From positions 1 through 26,474 of the forward strand of contig CAZPEL010000012.1 of NCBI GenBank assembly GCA_964585585.1: a DNA stretch of 26,474 nt. The letters run 5' to 3'. The stretch comes from CAZNAQ01 sp964585585. GTDB lineage: Bacteria; Patescibacteriota; Patescibacteriia; Patescibacteriales; JAGXOH01. The notes under the pieces are model-generated. The model was not told the origin of the DNA, did no database searches, and saw only the letters and a list, made by a program, of their open reading frames with translations. Below are positions 23,161-26,474 of the stretch, piece by piece. The first letter of the stretch is position 1; every line of letters begins with the position of its first letter. The position numbers and the translations under genes were made by a program.

Positions 23161-23223
23161 ACAGTCAATAGTAAACAGAACTTATTCAACTCCCCTGTTT
23201 ACTATTTACTGTTTACTGATCCC
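23144..23223. repeat. AGTAAAC palindrome overlapping the htpX stop
   Basis: The left arm GGGAT-AGTAAAC-AGTAAAC-AGTCAAT-AGTAAAC-AG starts inside htpX and contains its TAA stop (23158-23160). The right arm (23195-23223) is TGTTTAC, TATTTAC, TGTTTAC, TGATCCC. More than 20 bp can pair. It could act as a 3' hairpin of the htpX mRNA, but no T-tract follows. The remaining bases to 23302 are AT-rich with a 12-base palindrome GGTTTTAAAACC at 23226. Confidence 0.85.
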
Positions 23224-23302
23224 TTGGTTTTAAAACCCATCATTCCCAAAAATTAAGCAACAACCTCAAAATAAATTAAATCATTAAAAATAAAAACAAT
23301 CT

Positions 23303-24262
23303 ATGACCATCAAACAAATCTACGATTTAGCCGTAAAAATGGGAATTGATTCCGATCTTCGGGGCAAGCAAAAGGTTAAAAAGAATTTGGAGAGATTAAA
23401 GAAGAAGTATGACAAAATGGACAAAGATTCCCAAAAGGAATTTGATACGGAAAAATTGACCAACCCCTTTAGTGATACCCGGGTTTTAGTGGATAACAAT
23501 AAAAAAACTGTCAAAAAAGTTTTGGCCGGAATAGATATAGGTGGGCCGGAATTAATGTTGGCCGATAAGATGGGCGATGTGGATCTGGCCATATCCCATC
23601 ACCCTCATGGCAAGGCCTTGGCCGACTTGCACAATGTTATGTCTCTGCAGGCCGAAGTTTTGGCCGATTTCGGAGTTCCCATCAATGTCGGAGAAGCGCT
23701 TCTCAAGGGCAGGATCTCCGAGGTGGGGCGTTCCATTAGCGGGGCCAACCACAATCGGGCGGTGGACATGGCCCGATATTTGGGTTTGGATTTTATGTGT
23801 GTTCATACTCCGGCTGATAATCTGGGAGCCAAATTTTTGGATGATATTTTTAAAAAGAAAAAGTGCGAGTTCGTGGAGGATGTTTTGAATACTTTAAAAG
23901 AGATCCCGGAATACCAGGAAGCGACCAAACTCAAGGCCGGTCCCACCTTATTCACCGGCAGTCCGGAGAACAGTTGCGGAACGGTGGGAGTTCTGGAATG
24001 GACTGGCGGAACCAACGGCTCCAAGGAGATATTTGAAAAAATGTCCCAGGCCGGAATAGGCACGGTTATCGGTATGCATATGCCGGAAGATCACCGCAAG
24101 GAAGCGGAAAAGCATCATATCAATGTGGTCATAGCCGGCCACATGGCCTCTGATTCCTTGGGTATGAATTTGCTTTTGGATGAGTTGGAGAAAAAAGGTG
24201 TCGAGGTGGTTCCTATGTCCGGTTTGATCCGGGTAAAGCGTTTTTCCGCTAACAAAAAATAA
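23303..24262 (+). CDS. NIF3/DUF34 family metal-binding protein
   Basis: This 319-residue protein is assigned to the NIF3 (DUF34, often labelled GTP cyclohydrolase 1 type 2 homologue) family from three metal-site motifs in the expected order: ISHHPHG (His99, His100), VHTPADN (His168, Asp172) and AGHMASDS (His280, with Asp284 where the family usually has Glu). These would hold a dinuclear metal centre. The N-terminal 70 residues are unusually basic and helical (KKNLERLKKKYDKM), unlike short typical N-termini, and may be a separate module. No biochemical function is firmly known for the family; the cyclohydrolase name should not be taken as an activity. Neighbours are htpX upstream and an unknown gene downstream with its own promoter. 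Confidence 0.82.
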   Translation: MTIKQIYDLAVKMGIDSDLRGKQKVKKNLERLKKKYDKMDKDSQKEFDTEKLTNPFSDTRVLVDNNKKTVKKVLAGIDIGGPELMLADKMGDVDLAISHHPHGKALADLHNVMSLQAEVLADFGVPINVGEALLKGRISEVGRSISGANHNRAVDMARYLGLDFMCVHTPADNLGAKFLDDIFKKKKCEFVEDVLNTLKEIPEYQEATKLKAGPTLFTGSPENSCGTVGVLEWTGGTNGSKEIFEKMSQAGIGTVIGMHMPEDHRKEAEKHHINVVIAGHMASDSLGMNLLLDELEKKGVEVVPMSGLIRVKRFSANKK

Positions 24263-24270
24263 TTTTTGTT

Positions 24271-24298
24271 TTGATTTTACAGCTACGAGTGTTATACT
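24271..24298 (+). promoter_or_regulatory. Probable promoter for 24332 and the U32 gene
   Basis: TTGATT (24271-24276), a 16-base spacer and TATACT (24293-24298), with an extended TG one base upstream of the -10 (TGTTATACT). The start is expected near 24305, about 27 bases before the ATG at 24332. Confidence 0.65.
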
Positions 24299-24331
24299 GA
24301 AGGTAATTATAAACATTAGCAAACACCGTAA

Positions 24332-24943
24332 ATGACCGAAGAAAATAAAAAACTCTTTAGCCGGGAGGTGCCTCAATTGTTGAAAATGAAAGGCAAGGAA
24401 AGGGCGGCGGATATAGATTATTTGGTCAGATATGTTAAGAAAAAGGAGGGTAAAAGCGGTTATGACGGCTTGATCAAGGAGTTGAAAAAGCACGGTTTTG
24501 GCATACCCAAACTCGATAACAAGAGCAGGATCGAGTGGATATCCGCCGGTATTCCCCACGCTTTTTTAGTGGGAGCGGCGAGGTATTTTGATTGGAGTAA
24601 AAAGGATGTGTTCGAAATGGGTAAGCAAGCCCTGACCATGTCCGTATCCCTGAAAATATTTCTTAGATATTTTACTTTGGCCAAGTTTTCGGTTAAAAAG
24701 GGATTGGATGATTGGAGGAAGTATTATAGCTGGGGAGAGGCCGAACTTTTGAGTTTTAATAAGAAAAAAAAGGAAGGGATGCTTGAATTAAGGGATTTTG
24801 GGACTCATTCTTTGGTCTGTACTTATTTGGAAGGAGTTTTTAGCCAGATCCTGGAGATATCCACCGGCAGTGACAAGGCCAGGGCAAAAGAGGTGGAGCA
24901 TGGGGATGACGGCAAGAATCATAAATTCAAGTTGACCTGGTAG
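24332..24943 (+). CDS. Hypothetical protein, possible V4R/HNOB-like fold
   Basis: This 203-residue soluble protein has no membrane segment or signal peptide. I do not recognise the family with certainty. The N-terminal half is charged and helical (REVPQLLKMKGKERAADIDYL). The middle has ISAGIPHAFLVGAARYFDWS. The C-terminal part, GTHSLVCTYLEGVFSQILEI followed by an acidic turn and a KFKLTW strand, resembles the end of V4R / heme-NO-binding-like domains, where a Cys/Tyr-x-x-G helix precedes a beta strand. That is a weak, pattern-based suggestion. It has its own promoter and lies 33 bases before the U32 gene, so the two probably share a transcript. Confidence 0.7.
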   Translation: MTEENKKLFSREVPQLLKMKGKERAADIDYLVRYVKKKEGKSGYDGLIKELKKHGFGIPKLDNKSRIEWISAGIPHAFLVGAARYFDWSKKDVFEMGKQALTMSVSLKIFLRYFTLAKFSVKKGLDDWRKYYSWGEAELLSFNKKKKEGMLELRDFGTHSLVCTYLEGVFSQILEISTGSDKARAKEVEHGDDGKNHKFKLTW

Positions 24944-24976
24944 TTTTTCGTCGGGAGGGGTGTTATCCGGAATTTT

Positions 24977-26230
24977 ATGAATCAAACATTCACTAAGCCG
25001 GAATTATTGGCTCCGGCCGGAAATTTGGAAAAATTGAAAACCGCCTTTGCCTATGGAGCAGATGCGGTTTATTTAGGTTGCGCCGATTTTTCCTTGCGGG
25101 TTCGGACCAATGATTTTACCATGAATCGGATCCGGCAAGCGGTCAACTATGCCCATAAGCAGGGCAAAAGGGCCTATGTTACTGTAAATATTTTTGCCCA
25201 CAATAAACATTTGCGGAAATTACCGGATCATATCGAAAAATTGAAGCGGGCCGGGGTGGACGCTTTGATAGTCAGTGACCCGGGGGTAATAGAGGTTATA
25301 AAACAGGTATGGCCCCGAGCCGAGGTCCATCTTTCCACCCAGGCCAATTGCCTGAATTGGCAGGCGGCCGCTTTTTGGAAGAAGCAGGGGGTACAAAGGA
25401 TAATTTTAGGCCGGGAGGTTACTTTAGGGGATATAAAGGAAATAAAAGAGAAAGTGCCACAAGTAGAATTGGAATATTTTGTTCATGGAGCTATGTGTAT
25501 GGCCTATTCCGGTCGCTGCTTTTTATCGCAGTATTTTTTGGGCCGTTCCGCCAACCTGGGCGATTGTGTTCAGCCGTGCCGGTGGAGGTATTTTTTAAAA
25601 GAAGAAAAAAGGCCGGAAAGTGAATTAGAGATAGAAGAAGACGAACAGGGTTCTTATATTTTGAATTCCCGGGATCTGTGTTTATTGGAATATTTAGCAA
25701 AATTGCAACAAGCCGGAGTGGACAGTTTTAAGATCGAGGGACGGAACAAAAGCGTTTATTATTTGGCCACTGTTTGCGGTATTTATCGAGAGGCGATCGA
25801 TCGCTGGAACAGTTCCGTCGGTTTAAGTGGCCGGGACTTAAAGTTTTTCCGCCAAGAATTGGAGAAAAAGTTGGTTCATAGGGGGTATACTCGGGGATTC
25901 TTGGAAGGTGGTCCGGCGGAACAAACCCCGGAAACTTCCCACTACCAGAGCGAGTGGGAGTTTTGCGGCCAGGTTATTAAAAAGACCCGAAAATTGAAAA
26001 ATAAATATTTATTACCAATCAAGGTTCACAATAGCATCAAAAAAGGGGATATTGTGGAAATAGTCAGTCCCTTTTATAATGTAGAAAGAATAAAGGTGGA
26101 CAAATTTTGGAATGCCGACACCGAAAAAGAAATGACCGAAGCGCATGGGGGAGGGAGCGGACATATTATTTTATTAGAAGTTGATAAGCCGGTAGAGAAG
26201 AGAAGTGTTTTGAGGAGAAAAAGTGGCTGA
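24977..26230 (+). CDS. U32 family protein, TrhP/RlhA-like (probable RNA hydroxylation enzyme)
   Basis: This 417-residue protein has the U32 hallmark KPELLAPAGNLEKLKTAFAYGADAVYLG at the N-terminus, then HLSTQANCLNWQAAAFW and the signature VHGAMCMAYSGRCFLSQYFLGRSANLGDCVQPCRW. In this family four Cys (here Cys174, Cys181, Cys197, Cys201 are candidates) hold an iron-sulfur cluster. FKIEGRNKSVYY follows. Though called peptidase U32, characterised bacterial members TrhP (tRNA 5-hydroxyuridine) and RlhA (23S rRNA hydroxycytidine) modify RNA using prephenate, and the length and small C-terminal beta domain fit TrhP better. The substrate here is inference. GGGAGGGG lies 16 bases before the start, too far for a normal site. 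The TGA stop lies in the start of a GATATTR palindrome. Confidence 0.88.
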   Translation: MNQTFTKPELLAPAGNLEKLKTAFAYGADAVYLGCADFSLRVRTNDFTMNRIRQAVNYAHKQGKRAYVTVNIFAHNKHLRKLPDHIEKLKRAGVDALIVSDPGVIEVIKQVWPRAEVHLSTQANCLNWQAAAFWKKQGVQRIILGREVTLGDIKEIKEKVPQVELEYFVHGAMCMAYSGRCFLSQYFLGRSANLGDCVQPCRWRYFLKEEKRPESELEIEEDEQGSYILNSRDLCLLEYLAKLQQAGVDSFKIEGRNKSVYYLATVCGIYREAIDRWNSSVGLSGRDLKFFRQELEKKLVHRGYTRGFLEGGPAEQTPETSHYQSEWEFCGQVIKKTRKLKNKYLLPIKVHNSIKKGDIVEIVSPFYNVERIKVDKFWNADTEKEMTEAHGGGSGHIILLEVDKPVEKRSVLRRKSG

Positions 26231-26299
26231 TATTAGATACTGGAAATTGGATATTGGTGCCACTGTGGAACTAATATCCAATATCTAATATCCAATATC
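26229..26299. repeat. GATATTR palindrome, copy 3 (U32-ruvA)
   Basis: The left arm GATATTA, GATACTG, GAAATTG, GATATTG, GT begins inside the TGA stop of the U32 gene. The right arm (26270-26299) is ACTAATATCC, AATATCT, AATATCC, AATATC. The loop head is TTGGTGCCACTGTGG, comparable with copies 1 and 2. Confidence 0.85.
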
Positions 26300-26316
26300 T
26301 TGTTAATTTTAATCTT

Positions 26317-26474
26317 ATGATCTCCTACCTTAAAGGAACAATTTTACACAAGGGGCAGAATTTTTTGATAGTAAGCACCGGAGATATCGGTTACAAGATT
26401 TTTGTTAACGAAAAGTTTTTTCCTCGGGCGGAGAAAGGTCAAGAGGTTGAGCTTTATACCCACCAATATGTCCG
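26317..26474 (+). CDS. ruvA: Holliday junction helicase subunit RuvA, 3'-truncated by the window
   Basis: The first 52 codons are visible. They start MISYLKGTILHKGQNFLIV and include GDIGYKIFVNEKFF and VELYTHQYVR. This is the N-terminal OB-fold domain of RuvA: the family shows MIxxLxGxI, then GVGYxV and a TH..VR end to the strand. RuvA binds four-way DNA junctions and recruits the RuvB motor for branch migration. The rest, including the acidic pin and HhH motifs, lies beyond the window. The ATG is 17 bases after the GATATTR palindrome, with no Shine-Dalgarno sequence. Confidence 0.9.
   Translation, partial: MISYLKGTILHKGQNFLIVSTGDIGYKIFVNEKFFPRAEKGQEVELYTHQYV

Noticed and set aside
23226..23237. 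GGTTTTAAAACC as an operator for the NIF3 gene
   Set aside because: A 12-base AT-rich palindrome is easily found by chance in such a spacer, and no second copy or regulator is nearby.
26228..26230. TGA recoded as Gly or Trp, as in some CPR lineages
   Set aside because: The U32 gene ends sensibly at TGA, with repeat DNA following. No other gene here has an internal TGA.

Overview
The window reads as a piece of a small-genome bacterium, most likely a member of the Candidatus Patescibacteria / CPR radiation (Parcubacteria-like). This is inferred from the mix of genes, mostly leaderless-looking starts without Shine-Dalgarno sequences, a eukaryote-like (type 2) IleS, tRNA genes without encoded CCA, and intergenic spacers filled by short-period AT-rich palindromes. 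No database search was possible. All genes lie on the + strand, coding density is high, stops are TAA/TAG/TGA and nothing suggests a recoded stop. A run of exactly 100 N at 19888-19987 is a scaffold gap.

Layout. 63-2091: four overlapping or tightly spaced type IV pilin-like genes (FimT/GspH-, PilV-, PilW/GspJ- and PilX/GspK-like), followed directly by ligA (2099-4222). 4385-6178: gatC and gatA of the tRNA-dependent amidotransferase. 6324-6590: tRNA-Ser(GGA) and tRNA-Ser(TGA), followed by a repeat-rich gene-free stretch (6591-7052) with decayed copies of the tRNA 3' end. 7053-10009: secD-secF, closed by a clear intrinsic terminator (10054-10085). A consensus promoter (10092-10120) then drives proS (10249-11961). 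12034-16535: the rod-shape operon mreB-mreC-mreD-mrdA. 16754-19681: ileS, followed by an unknown gene cut by the gap. 20056-21066: a PP-loop tRNA thiolation-type enzyme. 21522-23160: lemA and htpX. 23303-24262: a NIF3/DUF34 protein. 24332-26230: an unknown 203-residue protein and a U32 family protein. 26317-end: the start of ruvA.

How it fits together. The content is mostly core cell biology: tRNA charging and modification (gatCA, proS, ileS, PP-loop enzyme, U32 protein, two tRNA-Ser), DNA joining and recombination (ligA, ruvA), cell-wall elongation (mreBCD-mrdA), protein export and membrane quality control (secDF, lemA, htpX) and surface appendages (pilins). The most striking protein is SecD. 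Its extracytoplasmic P1 domain carries an insertion of about 200 residues holding one well-conserved parvulin (PpiC-type) prolyl isomerase domain, preceded by a second, degenerate parvulin-like segment. This looks like a PrsA-type foldase built into the translocon.

The second theme is the intergenic DNA. Most spacers are imperfect palindromes made of reiterated 7-8-base units. One family (unit GATATTR) occurs at three loci with a shared loop. Another is an element of about 160 bp present twice in opposite orientations with terminal inverted repeats (MITE-like). Arms of these palindromes often overlap the upstream stop codon or run into the downstream start codon, so they may act on mRNA ends and translation starts.
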